From positions 138,289 to 202,288 of the forward strand of contig NZ_JAVXKG010000001.1 of the NCBI RefSeq assembly GCF_036647415.1: 64,000 nucleotides of DNA, given 5' to 3'. Of this stretch, positions 36,345-45,858 are shown one piece after another (the first letter of the stretch is position 1; each line of letters begins with the position of its first letter). Origin of the DNA: Empedobacter sp036647415. GTDB lineage: Bacteria > Bacteroidota > Bacteroidia > Flavobacteriales > Weeksellaceae. The position numbers and the translations under genes were made by a program. A model generated the notes under the pieces. The model did not search any database, was not told where the DNA came from, and saw only the letters and a list, made by a program, of their open reading frames with translations.

Positions 36345-37217
36345 TTGGATGCAAAAGAAATCATCAAACGTGTAAAACGTATTGAACTAAAAAGCAAGCG
36401 CAAAGCGAGCAATCTTTTTATGGGTGAATATCACAGTTCATTCAAAGGAAGAGGAATGATTTTTAGTGAAATTCGTCCTTATCAATATGGTGATGACGTT
36501 CGTAATATTGATTGGAATAAAACAGCACGATACAGCGAACCTTATGTCAAAGTTTTTGAAGAAGAACGAGAATTAACAATGTATTTGTTGGTTGATGTTT
36601 CCAATTCAGAAAATTTTGGAACACGTAAGCAAATAAAAATGGAAACAATTGCCGAATTGAGTGCGACTTTAGCATTTTCGGCAACAACATATAATGATAA
36701 AGTCGGATTGATTTTATATTCGGATCAAATAGAGAAATTTATTCCACCCAAAAAAGGAAAACAACACGTTTTGCGAATGGTAAGAGAAATTGTTTCCTAC
36801 GAACCGAAAAGTAAAAAAACAGATTTGGCCTCGACCTTAGAAACTTTTATGAATTTGGCTCGTCGTAAATCAAATGTTTTTATTTTGTCAGATTTTATTG
36901 ATTCTTCAGATTACGAGAAAGCGTTGCGAATTGTTGCAAAAAAACATGATGTAACAGCGATTAGAGTGTATGACGAGAAAGAGCAATCTTTCCCAGATAT
37001 TGGTTTGGTTCATGTGCAAGATAATGAGTCAGGAGAAATCCGTTTGATTGATACTTCTTCCAAAAAATTGCGTCAACAATATGCACAATATTATCGCGAT
37101 TTGGATCAACGTTATCAATCCATATTCAAAAAAAATAATTCAGGCGCATTAAGTATTCGCACCGACGAAGATTATATTCGCCCATTGTTAAATTACTTTA
37201 AAAGTCATAAAGCCTAA
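36345..37217 (+). CDS. DUF58 domain protein (bat operon)
   Basis: The 290-residue protein is a DUF58 member with FSEIRPYQYGDDVRNIDWN around residues 45-63 and a VWA-like domain whose metal site is DVSNS at 84-88. MoxR ATPases almost always pair with a DUF58 protein, and the two may bind one another. The start is TTG at 36345. It overlaps the next gene by one base (TAATG), so translation is coupled. Confidence 0.93.
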   Translation: MDAKEIIKRVKRIELKSKRKASNLFMGEYHSSFKGRGMIFSEIRPYQYGDDVRNIDWNKTARYSEPYVKVFEEERELTMYLLVDVSNSENFGTRKQIKMETIAELSATLAFSATTYNDKVGLILYSDQIEKFIPPKKGKQHVLRMVREIVSYEPKSKKTDLASTLETFMNLARRKSNVFILSDFIDSSDYEKALRIVAKKHDVTAIRVYDEKEQSFPDIGLVHVQDNESGEIRLIDTSSKKLRQQYAQYYRDLDQRYQSIFKKNNSGALSIRTDEDYIRPLLNYFKSHKA

Positions 37218-38182
37218 TGAAGAATTTATTGCTTTTAGTAAGTTTTTTCATCTTTCAATTTTCTTTTGGACAAACATTAACTCCAAAAGTAGATCGTACG
37301 TCAATCAAAATTGGCGAACCGATCAAATACGAAGTAAAAGTTGAGTACAAAGAAGGAGATAAAATCATTTTTCCATCAATTACAGATTCGTTAAGTCATC
37401 ACATAGAAGTTTTAGTAAATAAAATTGATACAGTAAAAACCGATGGTAAATCAGAAATTGTTCAACATTTAGATTTAACAGGTTACGATGCTGGGAAGTT
37501 TAATATTCCATCGATTTCTATTCAGAAAAATAATCAAATTCTAAAGACGAAAGAAATTGAAATTGATATTCAAGATATAGCAGTTGATACAACGAAAAAT
37601 GCAATTTTTCCGATAAAACCTGTCATGGAAGAAGAATATTCTATGCGTGATTATTGGAATAAATATTGGATTTACGGAATTGTAGCATTGGTACTTTTTA
37701 TAATAGCAATAGTTTTGATTGTTTTATATGTTCGTTCAAAATCTAAAATATTAGGAGAAAAAGGTTATAAAACACCGTACGATGAAGCGAAAGCAAGTCT
37801 GAAAGCTTTAGATGCTAAAAAGTATTTGAAACGTGGTGAACAAAAAGAATATTACACGCAATTATCATTTATTGTAAGACGATATTTGGGTAGAATTTAT
37901 CAGTTTTCAGCATTAGAAATATTATCAGATGATTTGGTGAAATATGTTGCACAAAAACCAGATGTTTTACCTGAAGATGTACAGAAATTTAAACAATTTT
38001 TGTTTGATGCAGATTTAGTGAAATTTGCGAAACAAGAATTTGACGATTCGACAAATGAAACACACAGAAAATGGATGGAAGAATTTGTAGATCGTGTAAA
38101 ACCATTGGATATTCCAGAAAATGAAGATCTGAAAAAAGATGTCGTGACAGGAGAAAAATATAAACAGTTTAATAACAATTAG
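37217..38182 (+). CDS. Membrane-anchored protein between DUF58 and BatA
   Basis: The 321-residue protein has a signal peptide (ending FSFGQ), an extracytoplasmic beta-sandwich-like domain (about 19-130), one membrane helix (about 150-172) and a cytoplasmic tail with a helical ISFIVRRYLGRIY segment. This layout fits the short BatD-like or DUF4381-type proteins seen in other bat operons. Its position between duf58 and batA is conserved in Flavobacteriia. The precise role is unknown. Confidence 0.75.
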   Translation: MKNLLLLVSFFIFQFSFGQTLTPKVDRTSIKIGEPIKYEVKVEYKEGDKIIFPSITDSLSHHIEVLVNKIDTVKTDGKSEIVQHLDLTGYDAGKFNIPSISIQKNNQILKTKEIEIDIQDIAVDTTKNAIFPIKPVMEEEYSMRDYWNKYWIYGIVALVLFIIAIVLIVLYVRSKSKILGEKGYKTPYDEAKASLKALDAKKYLKRGEQKEYYTQLSFIVRRYLGRIYQFSALEILSDDLVKYVAQKPDVLPEDVQKFKQFLFDADLVKFAKQEFDDSTNETHRKWMEEFVDRVKPLDIPENEDLKKDVVTGEKYKQFNNN

Positions 38183-38184
38183 GA

Positions 38185-39201
38185 ATGCTAAACTTTGAGT
38201 TTCAAAATCCTTGGATCTTACTCTTATTGCTTGCTTTACCATTTTTCATTTTCAGAGAAATTCGTAAAACAAGCCAGAAAAAAGCATCCTTAAAATTACC
38301 TTCGCTCAAAGCATTTGGTGGCGCTAAAAGTTCGTTAGCATCTTACAAACCTTTGTTATTTTTGATGCGAATAATCGCAATATCTCTTTGTATTATTGCA
38401 TTAGCAAGACCACGATATGTAGATGTTACAACAAAAATAAAATCGGACGAAGGTGTTGATATTTTATTAACTGTAGATACGTCGCTGAGTATGTTAGCAC
38501 GCGATTTGAAACCAGATCGTTTAACGGCGCTGAAAGATGTTGCAAAAGATTTTGCAGTTGGTCGTAAAACCGATAGAGTTGGTTTGGTAGAATATTCTGG
38601 AGAAGCTTTAACAAGAGTTCCATTAACAACAGATCGTGATGTTTTGACACAAGAAATTGAGTTGTTACATTCGGGTAGTTTAGAAGACGGAACAGCAATT
38701 GGAGTTGGATTGGCAACAGCAGTTAATCATCTTAAAGATAGTAAAGCAAAATCTAAAGTAGTTATTTTAATTACCGATGGTGTAGAAAGTATTAATCCGT
38801 CAGGAGATTTGATGTATGTTTCGCCACGACAAGCAGCTGAAATTGCTGAACAAAAAGGAATTAAAGTGTACACAATTGGTATCGGAACCAACGGAATGGC
38901 ACCAATGCCAGTAGGATACGATATGTTGGGTGATTATATGTTTGAAATGCATCCAGTAGAAATTGATGAAAAATTATTAACAGAAATTGCTGATAAAACG
39001 GGTGGTTTATATTTCCGTGCAACAAATAATAAAAGTTTGAAAGATATTTATCAAGAAATTGATAAGTTAGAAAAATCAGAAATTAACGAAGTCAAATATT
39101 ATAATTATACCGAATTGTTTGCCCGTTTTTTATTACCAGCATTTATATTATTGGTGTTAGAATCTATTTTACGTCGAACAGTTTTTAAAGAATTAATCTA
39201 A
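38185..39201 (+). CDS. VWA domain protein BatA
   Basis: The 338-residue protein has an N-terminal BatA helix pair, a VWA domain with an intact MIDAS DTSLS at 98-102, further loops GTAIGVGLA and ITDGVES, and a C-terminal helix. It is likely anchored in the inner membrane by its terminal helices. Bat proteins were linked to aerotolerance in Bacteroides fragilis; the mechanism is unknown. It overlaps the next gene by one base. Confidence 0.92.
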   Translation: MLNFEFQNPWILLLLLALPFFIFREIRKTSQKKASLKLPSLKAFGGAKSSLASYKPLLFLMRIIAISLCIIALARPRYVDVTTKIKSDEGVDILLTVDTSLSMLARDLKPDRLTALKDVAKDFAVGRKTDRVGLVEYSGEALTRVPLTTDRDVLTQEIELLHSGSLEDGTAIGVGLATAVNHLKDSKAKSKVVILITDGVESINPSGDLMYVSPRQAAEIAEQKGIKVYTIGIGTNGMAPMPVGYDMLGDYMFEMHPVEIDEKLLTEIADKTGGLYFRATNNKSLKDIYQEIDKLEKSEINEVKYYNYTELFARFLLPAFILLVLESILRRTVFKELI

Positions 39202-40211
39202 TGCAGTGGGGAGAATTAAATAATATTTGGTTAATGATTTTGCTGGTTGTCGTTATTTATTTGTCGATAACAGTTTATCAATGGCGAGAAAGAGTTAAGA
39301 AAACCTTTGCAGACAAAGAACTGTTTCCTTTTGTATTTCCCATTACATCATCCAAACGATACGGTTTCAAAATCGTTGCATTTTGTGTTGCCTTATTTTT
39401 TATGGTAATTGCATTGATGGATCCTTTGTACGGAAATCGCGATATACAAGTGAAACGAGAAGGAATTGATATGGTTTTTTTATTAGACCTTTCAAGCTCT
39501 ATGAATACACAAGATGTAGCACCTTCACGATTAGAAAAATCAACAAAATTAATATCAGAAACCTTAAATCAATTAGGTGGAGATCGTGCATCTTTGGTTG
39601 CTTTTGCAGCAAATGCTTACACAATTTCTCCATTAACTAATGATTATGCAGCGATAGAAAGTTATTTGCAAAATGTTAATACTGAGTTAATTTCAAGTCA
39701 AGGAACAAATTACTTAAATGCAATTCAAGAAGCATCAAAAACTTTCAAAGGTTCTGCAAATACGAGTAAATTAATTGTTTTAATTTCTGATGGAGAAGAT
39801 AATGAAGATACTGTAAATCAAGCATCAAAAATTGCAAAAGATAACGGAATTCATATTATAACAATTGGTGTAGGAACAGAAAAAGGTGGTCCAATTCCTG
39901 TTTATTACAACGGTTATGCAGAAGATTATAAGAAAGATGAGGCAGGAAATACTGTAATTTCTAAACTTCAAGATAAAAATCTGCGCGAATTAGCAAAAGA
40001 TACAGACGGCACTTATATCCATTTGGATAATACGCAAGATGCTTTATCCGCAATATCTATGTACAAAGCAAAATTAGATAAAAATGAAATTGCAAATTCT
40101 ACAACTCGTGATATGAACCATATTTATCAATGGTTTTTGGCAGTTGCAGTTTTGTTACTTTTTGTGGAATTATTAACATCTGAATATAAGATTTTTAACA
40201 AAAAGAAATAG
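39201..40211 (+). CDS. VWA domain protein BatB
   Basis: The 336-residue protein has an N-terminal membrane helix pair, a VWA domain with MIDAS DLSSS at 96-100 and the SDGEDNED loop, and a C-terminal helix (FLAVAVLLLFVELL). It is paralogous to the preceding protein. The two VWA proteins may form a complex with the TPR protein encoded next. Confidence 0.92.
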   Translation: MQWGELNNIWLMILLVVVIYLSITVYQWRERVKKTFADKELFPFVFPITSSKRYGFKIVAFCVALFFMVIALMDPLYGNRDIQVKREGIDMVFLLDLSSSMNTQDVAPSRLEKSTKLISETLNQLGGDRASLVAFAANAYTISPLTNDYAAIESYLQNVNTELISSQGTNYLNAIQEASKTFKGSANTSKLIVLISDGEDNEDTVNQASKIAKDNGIHIITIGVGTEKGGPIPVYYNGYAEDYKKDEAGNTVISKLQDKNLRELAKDTDGTYIHLDNTQDALSAISMYKAKLDKNEIANSTTRDMNHIYQWFLAVAVLLLFVELLTSEYKIFNKKK

Positions 40212-40228
40212 TAAGTTTGTATGGTAAA

Positions 40229-41083
40229 ATGATGTACTTTTTAAAACAAATAGGATTTTTAGGAATAATGCTTTTATCTGTTTTTGGTTTTAGTCAATCA
40301 AAAGCAAAAAGCTACATTATCGAAGGTAATGAGTATTATCAAAAAGGAAAATTTGATAATGCTGAATTTGCCTACAAAAAAGCTGCTTTAGAAGATCCTA
40401 CTTCTATCAAGGCAAACTACAATTTGGGTAATGCGTTATTTCAACAAAAACGCTACAAAGAAAGTATTACACATTACAAACGTTCTGCAGAAATTTCGCA
40501 AACTAATAATGATAAACATTTGGCTTATCATAATTTGGGAAATGCGTTTATGCAAGAAAAGGATTATCAGAACGCAGTTGATAATTACAAATTAGCGTTG
40601 AAAAATGATCCAAAAGATGATGCAACTCGTTACAACTATGCTTTAGCAAAAAAAATGTTAGAGAAAGAACAAGAGAAGCAAAAAGATACTAAGAACAAGG
40701 ACAATAAGCAAGATCAAAATCAGCAGAATAAGAACGATCAAAAAAATCAACAACAAAATAAACAGAATCAACAAAACCAAAATAACCAACAGCAGAAGCA
40801 AAATCAGTCTCAAAATCAACAATCTGATCAGCAAAAACAGCAAAATAAAGGAGGAAATCCGAAAGCTGGAGGTGAAAATGGTGATAATAAAGGACAAGGA
40901 AACAATCAATCTCCCGAAATAAAACAAGGAAATAAAGGAGACAATGATAATAAAAATAAAGCGCAGAATAGTACAAGTGATGGTTTATTGAAAGCTTTAC
41001 ACAATCAGGAAGCTAAAACACAACGAAAAATTATTCAGCAAAAAGCAGAAAAACAAAGAACAACAACATCTAAGGATTGGTAA
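40229..41083 (+). CDS. TPR protein BatC with Gln/Asn/Lys-rich tail
   Basis: I chose the ATG at 40229, since the TTG at 40217 is weaker and would lengthen the signal peptide. The 284-residue protein starts with a signal peptide (ending VFGFSQ). TPR repeats follow (about 25-150), including YHNLGNAFMQEKDYQNAVDN. A low-complexity stretch of about 100 residues consisting mainly of Lys, Gln and Asn comes after that, then a helical end. This is the usual form of BatC, though the low-complexity part is long. It overlaps the next gene by one base. Confidence 0.88.
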   Translation: MMYFLKQIGFLGIMLLSVFGFSQSKAKSYIIEGNEYYQKGKFDNAEFAYKKAALEDPTSIKANYNLGNALFQQKRYKESITHYKRSAEISQTNNDKHLAYHNLGNAFMQEKDYQNAVDNYKLALKNDPKDDATRYNYALAKKMLEKEQEKQKDTKNKDNKQDQNQQNKNDQKNQQQNKQNQQNQNNQQQKQNQSQNQQSDQQKQQNKGGNPKAGGENGDNKGQGNNQSPEIKQGNKGDNDNKNKAQNSTSDGLLKALHNQEAKTQRKIIQQKAEKQRTTTSKDW

Positions 41084-42894
41084 TGACAACAGCAAGAGTT
41101 TATCATAGCTTTTTATTGTTAGCCTTAACGTCGATAGCAGCGTTGGCACAACAAATATCTTTTAAATCTGAATGCGAAAAAAAGCAAGTCAGTTTAGGAG
41201 AAGCATTTACTGTTGGGTTTTTTATAGAATCTAATACGGATAGCTATTCTATTGATAAACCAATGAAATATCCAAGTCATAGCGGTTTACAGATTGTAGG
41301 AGAGCAACGTTCTCAAAATGTGTCGTATGTTAACGGAAAAGGCGTTATAGAAGATGGAATTGTCTTAGCTTTTGTTGCAGAAAAAGAAGGAAAATACCGA
41401 ATTGGTGCTGCAAAAATTGTGGTTAATGGTAAAACATATACTTCTAAGCCAGTAGAAGTTTTGGTAAAAGGAACAGGATTGTCGCATTCTAATTTTAAGA
41501 ATAACTCTACTCAACCAGTTTTTTTACAAAGTAATGTGTCAAAATCAGATCCTTATGTTAACGAGCAAGTTAGCTTATCTGTAAAACTTTATGTAAAAGA
41601 TTTGTCTTATCTTAATCGTAGAACTAATTTTCGTCAAGGAAAATTAGACGGTTTAAGCCCTAAAATTGTTAAAAGTTCTCCTGAAAATATTAAACAAGAA
41701 TTAGTCGGAGGAAAACAATATTTTTCTGAAGAAGTTGCACGCTATTATGTTTTTCCACAGAAACCAGGACGTATAGAAATAGACCCTTTTTCTGTAGATG
41801 TCATGATGCCAACTACATTTGGTGTAGAACCTGTAGAAGTTCGTAGTAATGCGGTTGTAATTAATGCAAAAGCTTTACCAGAAGAAGGTCGTCCTGCTAA
41901 TTTTAGTGGAGCTGTAGGACAATTTAAAATGAATACTTCTGTTGATAAAAAAGAAATAAATACAGGAGAAAGTGTTAATTATGATGTAGAAATTGTTGGT
42001 TCAGGAAATTTTAATATAATTAATCTTCCTCAAATAAAAACGCCAAAAAATTTAGAAAAATTTGCGCCTAAAAAGCGAGATGCTTTTAAAACGTATGATT
42101 CTGGAATGAAAGGTAAAATTGCAGAACAAACAGTTCTTGTACCTAATTTAGGAGGAGAATACACCATTTCTCCAGTCGAGTTTTCTTATTTTGATCCAAT
42201 AAAAGAAAAGTATATTACCCTAAAATCAGATTCTATAAATATTGCTGTTTCTGGTTCTAAATCATCAAATAAAGATGTAGAATTGGCTTCGGATAATTCA
42301 GAAAAATCATCAGATTCTATTATTACAGACAAAATAGAAGAAATTACGAATGATGTAAAAGAAGGTAAAAGTGCTTGGCTTTGGGTAACAGGAAGTGTAA
42401 TTGCAATGAGCGCTGCAGGATTATTTTTTATAAAAAAGAAGAATAATTCATCTGATAAAAATGAAGATAGTTTGCCAAAAATAAAACCAATTAACGAGCA
42501 AAATAATTTAGAAAATTATCAACCGAAAACAGAAACACATAAGTTTACTTTGGTTGAGAAATCTGTTATAAATTCCAGTTCAATAAATTCTGAATTAGTA
42601 GAATTAAAACAAAAGATAAGCGCAACAGATCAGAAAGAGTTTTATCAATTACAAGAAACAATTTTGTGTAATGTTGCGATGAGTAAAACTGGAACAGATT
42701 TGGCAAATTTTTCGGATCAACGTATTATAGAAACTATGTTGAATAAAGGAACTCAGTCTGCAGTTGTAGAGCAATGGGAACTTTTACTGAATAATGCTCG
42801 CCAAGCAAAATATGCTTTTGGAGGTCTGAATCAGAACTTAGAAGAAGTTTACGAAGCAACAGTTAATGTTGCAGAAGAATTAATGAGAAAATAA
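41083..42894 (+). CDS. BatD family protein (oxygen tolerance)
   Basis: The 603-residue protein starts at the ATG at 41083 (TAATG overlap with batC; a TTG 6 bases upstream is less likely). A signal peptide is followed by repeated beta-sandwich domains as in BatD (about 25-400), a membrane helix around 433-452, and a cytoplasmic helical domain. BatD is the last gene of the operon and is thought to act at the inner membrane together with the VWA proteins. A strong terminator follows. Confidence 0.9.
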   Translation: MTTARVYHSFLLLALTSIAALAQQISFKSECEKKQVSLGEAFTVGFFIESNTDSYSIDKPMKYPSHSGLQIVGEQRSQNVSYVNGKGVIEDGIVLAFVAEKEGKYRIGAAKIVVNGKTYTSKPVEVLVKGTGLSHSNFKNNSTQPVFLQSNVSKSDPYVNEQVSLSVKLYVKDLSYLNRRTNFRQGKLDGLSPKIVKSSPENIKQELVGGKQYFSEEVARYYVFPQKPGRIEIDPFSVDVMMPTTFGVEPVEVRSNAVVINAKALPEEGRPANFSGAVGQFKMNTSVDKKEINTGESVNYDVEIVGSGNFNIINLPQIKTPKNLEKFAPKKRDAFKTYDSGMKGKIAEQTVLVPNLGGEYTISPVEFSYFDPIKEKYITLKSDSINIAVSGSKSSNKDVELASDNSEKSSDSIITDKIEEITNDVKEGKSAWLWVTGSVIAMSAAGLFFIKKKNNSSDKNEDSLPKIKPINEQNNLENYQPKTETHKFTLVEKSVINSSSINSELVELKQKISATDQKEFYQLQETILCNVAMSKTGTDLANFSDQRIIETMLNKGTQSAVVEQWELLLNNARQAKYAFGGLNQNLEEVYEATVNVAEELMRK

Positions 42895-42914
42895 ATTACT
42901 ATTTATATTAAAAA

Positions 42915-42944
42915 CAAAGGCTAATCGAGAAAGATTAGCCTTTG
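42915..42944. terminator. Bidirectional hairpin terminator after the bat operon
   Basis: A 12-bp perfect stem (42915-42926 with 42933-42944) with a 6-base loop sits between the converging batD gene and the secreted-protein gene. Confidence 0.82.
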
Positions 42945-42950
42945 CTTATT

Positions 42951-43487
42951 TTAAGATTTTCGTCCCACATATTGTATACCAGAAAGGATTTTCTTTGTAT
43001 CAACTTTTATATCACTTCTATTGATTTTTACTCCGTTTGTAGAGATTTTTCCATTCGATCCTACTTTCGTTTTTCCAACCGAAACACCATCTTTACCTAC
43101 TGAAAGATTTTCGTAATCTTTTTGACTAATTCCGATGCAATCTACCGGATTATTCGCTGAAATTGTCAATTCATTTTCGTCATTATCATACACCACACAA
43201 CCCGTATTGATTTGGTAATTTCCGACTAATTGTTTTGGGATTGTATAGATTACTTTTTCGTCACTTGCTAAATAAGAAATTGCATAAATACGCTTATTTG
43301 GAATCAAATGATCAATCCAAATTTTCTTAGAAGACTGCTTGTCTTTCGTTATTTGCACATCATTTTCACTGTCACGATATTCGTCTGGCGCAGTCAACGC
43401 AACTTGGCTGTAACGCCCTGTAACTTGCGCATTCGTATTACTTGAAAAAGCTGTTACAAGTAAGGTAGCTAAAAAGAGTTTTTTCAT
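42951..43487 (-). CDS. Secreted protein of unknown function
   Basis: The 178-residue protein has a signal peptide cut near residue 20 (NTNAQ) and two Cys residues in the mature part that could form a disulfide (TGCVV and VDCIG). The C-terminal part contains short glycine-rich strands (SVGKDGVSVGKTKVGSNGKI), suggesting a beta fold. No family was recognised. A TAnnTTTG element lies 35 bases before its start. Confidence 0.6.
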   Translation of the reverse strand: MKKLFLATLLVTAFSSNTNAQVTGRYSQVALTAPDEYRDSENDVQITKDKQSSKKIWIDHLIPNKRIYAISYLASDEKVIYTIPKQLVGNYQINTGCVVYDNDENELTISANNPVDCIGISQKDYENLSVGKDGVSVGKTKVGSNGKISTNGVKINRSDIKVDTKKILSGIQYVGRKS

Positions 43488-43521
43488 ATTTAATTGATTT
43501 AGTTTATTTTAATAGTTTATT

Positions 43522-43529
43522 CAAAAATA
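43522..43529 (-). promoter_or_regulatory. -7 element for the gene at 42951-43487
   Basis: On the minus strand TATTTTTG fits TAnnTTTG exactly, about 35 bases before the ATG at 43487. Confidence 0.4.
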
Positions 43530-43636
43530 ACTCCAGACTACAGTTCGTCCTCAAAATTTGACAATTCGGTAATATAAAATTCTTTTCTATTTGTGATTGA
43601 TAGAACTTTGTTTCAACAAATTAAAACAACACAATT

Positions 43637-44260
43637 ATGAAAACATTCTTAATAACAATTGCAACCTTAATTTCAGTTTCTACATTCGCACAAAAAAACT
43701 TTGAAGCTGAAATGTCAAAATCATTAATAGAATGGAAACAAAATAGTTCTTCAACGGCTAATTTTGAGCAATTATCAAAAGATTTTCCGAAAGAATGGTT
43801 ACCAAAATATTATTTAGCTTTTTCGGAAGTTTTATCAACTTTTGAGAATAAAAATATCGAAGAAAATTATAAAAAACTAGATAAAGCAAAAGCTATTATT
43901 GATGAGTTACAAGCCGAAAATTTAATGAATCCAGAAATTTTAAATTTAAAAGCGTTGTATTTAACAGCAGAAATTGTACAAAATCCAATGCAAAAAGGCG
44001 CAGAAAACACACCAATTATTCAGCAACTTTATACAAAATCGTTGGTGTTAAATCCTTCAAATCCACGTTCGGTTTTAGGTTCAGCAGAGTTCAATATTAA
44101 TTTAGCAAACTATTCTGGAGCTAATATTACACAAGATTGCGAGAATGTAAAAAAAGCTTTAGTTTTATTTGACACAGATCAACCAAAGAAAAACGAACCA
44201 AAATGGGGAAAAGATCGTGCAGAAAATTTATTGAATAATCAGTGTAAATCGATCTTATAA
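43637..44260 (+). CDS. Secreted TPR-like helical protein
   Basis: The 207-residue protein has a signal peptide (ending STFAQ) and an all-helical mature part with the pattern WLPKYYLAFSEVL and the long-range motif NPSNPRSVLGSAEFNINLANY, resembling tetratricopeptide-like proteins of Bacteroidota. A single pair of Cys residues near the end may form a disulfide. The role is unknown. It precedes the histidine kinase gene by 66 bases on the same strand and may share its transcript. Confidence 0.65.
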   Translation: MKTFLITIATLISVSTFAQKNFEAEMSKSLIEWKQNSSSTANFEQLSKDFPKEWLPKYYLAFSEVLSTFENKNIEENYKKLDKAKAIIDELQAENLMNPEILNLKALYLTAEIVQNPMQKGAENTPIIQQLYTKSLVLNPSNPRSVLGSAEFNINLANYSGANITQDCENVKKALVLFDTDQPKKNEPKWGKDRAENLLNNQCKSIL

Positions 44261-44326
44261 TGATTGCTTTTGTATTGATTCTCGTAAATAATCTTATTTG
44301 TTGGTTGATTAATTTAATTGCTTGAT

Positions 44327-45847
44327 ATGAAGAGTCCATATAAAATACTAAATATTACTTTTTCAACGATTTTTACAGTTGGGGTTTTGTTGCTTGTATT
44401 TAATCAAAGTAATGTAACATTTATAGTAAATTCTTCCTCCGAATTGGGTAGAATTACTGGTTATTTGATTCGATTTGTAATTCTCGGATTTATAATTTAT
44501 CAATTTATAAAAGGATTGATTTTATCAGATGAAAAAACCATTCTACGAAATATTGTTGTTCTTTTATTAATGAATTTTATTCTCTATTGTATTTTATTTT
44601 TTACATCAGAAAATGTATCAATAATTGATTTTTTCAAGTCAGATGCAATAATTTATTTCATAGGATATTCTATATTTAGTTTTTGCGCAGGCTTTATTAA
44701 TACAGGTATTTTCAATCAATATAAGAAAGAATTTAAAATAGATGAAAAGCCAAAATATGAAATTTGGAAATACTTTGTTCAAGCAATTATCTATACGCAG
44801 TTACTGTATTTTGTTTTTGTAAAATTTGTCAATTCACTTTTCTTTAAACCTATTTTTTACGACAATTACATCAATTATATATTGGTTGGCGTTATCACAA
44901 TTATTTTATTATTTTTCTTTTATTTTATTGAAAAAAGACGCTACAGATTAGAGAAAAAAATTATTATAGAATCGACAAAAGCAGAAACGGCTACAGCAAA
45001 ATTTGAATCGTTAAAAAATCAATTAGATCCACATTTTTTGTTTAATAGTCTGAATGTTTTAACTGGTTTGATAGAAGAAAATCCCGATAATGCGATAGAT
45101 TTTACAACCTCACTTTCTAAGATTTATCGTTATGTTTTAGAGCAAAAAGACAAAGAAGTTGTGCCAATACAAGAAGAAATAAATTTTGCCAAAACGTATA
45201 TTAATTTGCTAAAACTTCGTTTCGAAAATAGTATTGATTTTGAGACTGAACAAACCAATTTTTCTGAAACTGAATTCATTGTTCCGCTTTCGCTTCAAAT
45301 TTTGTTAGAAAATACCATCAAACATAATATTGTTTCGGAACAAAAACCGCTGAAAATTAAGATGTATAAACAAGATAATAATTTGATTGTCGAAAATACT
45401 TTACAACCAAAAGATTCGATAAAAGATTCGACAGGAGTCGGTTTAAACAATATTATTAATCGTTATCAACTTATCTCAAATAGAAAGGTTGAAATAGAAA
45501 AAGACCAACTTTTTCGAGTTCAACTTCCAATCTTAACACAAAAAACAACAACTATGAAAATAGAAAATAATATCGATGAACAACAAACTTATCAACGTGC
45601 AATAGAACGCGCAAAAGAGTTGAAAAAGTTTTATTCACACCTCGGAACTTACATTGTAATGAATATATTTTTCGTAGTACTTAACTATTTTACAAGCTAC
45701 GGACATTGGTGGTTTTATTGGCCAATGTTAGGTTGGGGATTAGCAATTGCAATGAAAGCGATGAAAGTTTACGGATTTGGATCGGATTGGGAAGAGCGTA
45801 AAGCAAAAGAAATTTACGAAAAAGAGCAAAATAAGAAATGGCAATAA
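44327..45847 (+). CDS. LytS/YehU-type sensor histidine kinase fused to a 2TM domain
   Basis: From the ATG at 44327 (an earlier TTG at 44318 is less likely) the protein is 506 residues. It has about six N-terminal membrane helices (about 5-200), the His_kinase dimerisation block LDPHFLFNSLNV with the phospho-acceptor His236, the ATPase domain with LLENTIKHN and GVGLNNI, and a C-terminal 2TM domain (about 420-506) with ELKKFYSHLGTYIVMNIF and GWGLAIAMKAMKVYG. In many relatives the 2TM domain is a separate small protein. The response regulator follows after 11 bases. Confidence 0.9.
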   Translation: MKSPYKILNITFSTIFTVGVLLLVFNQSNVTFIVNSSSELGRITGYLIRFVILGFIIYQFIKGLILSDEKTILRNIVVLLLMNFILYCILFFTSENVSIIDFFKSDAIIYFIGYSIFSFCAGFINTGIFNQYKKEFKIDEKPKYEIWKYFVQAIIYTQLLYFVFVKFVNSLFFKPIFYDNYINYILVGVITIILLFFFYFIEKRRYRLEKKIIIESTKAETATAKFESLKNQLDPHFLFNSLNVLTGLIEENPDNAIDFTTSLSKIYRYVLEQKDKEVVPIQEEINFAKTYINLLKLRFENSIDFETEQTNFSETEFIVPLSLQILLENTIKHNIVSEQKPLKIKMYKQDNNLIVENTLQPKDSIKDSTGVGLNNIINRYQLISNRKVEIEKDQLFRVQLPILTQKTTTMKIENNIDEQQTYQRAIERAKELKKFYSHLGTYIVMNIFFVVLNYFTSYGHWWFYWPMLGWGLAIAMKAMKVYGFGSDWEERKAKEIYEKEQNKKWQ

Positions 45848-45858
45848 ATTTTTAGACC

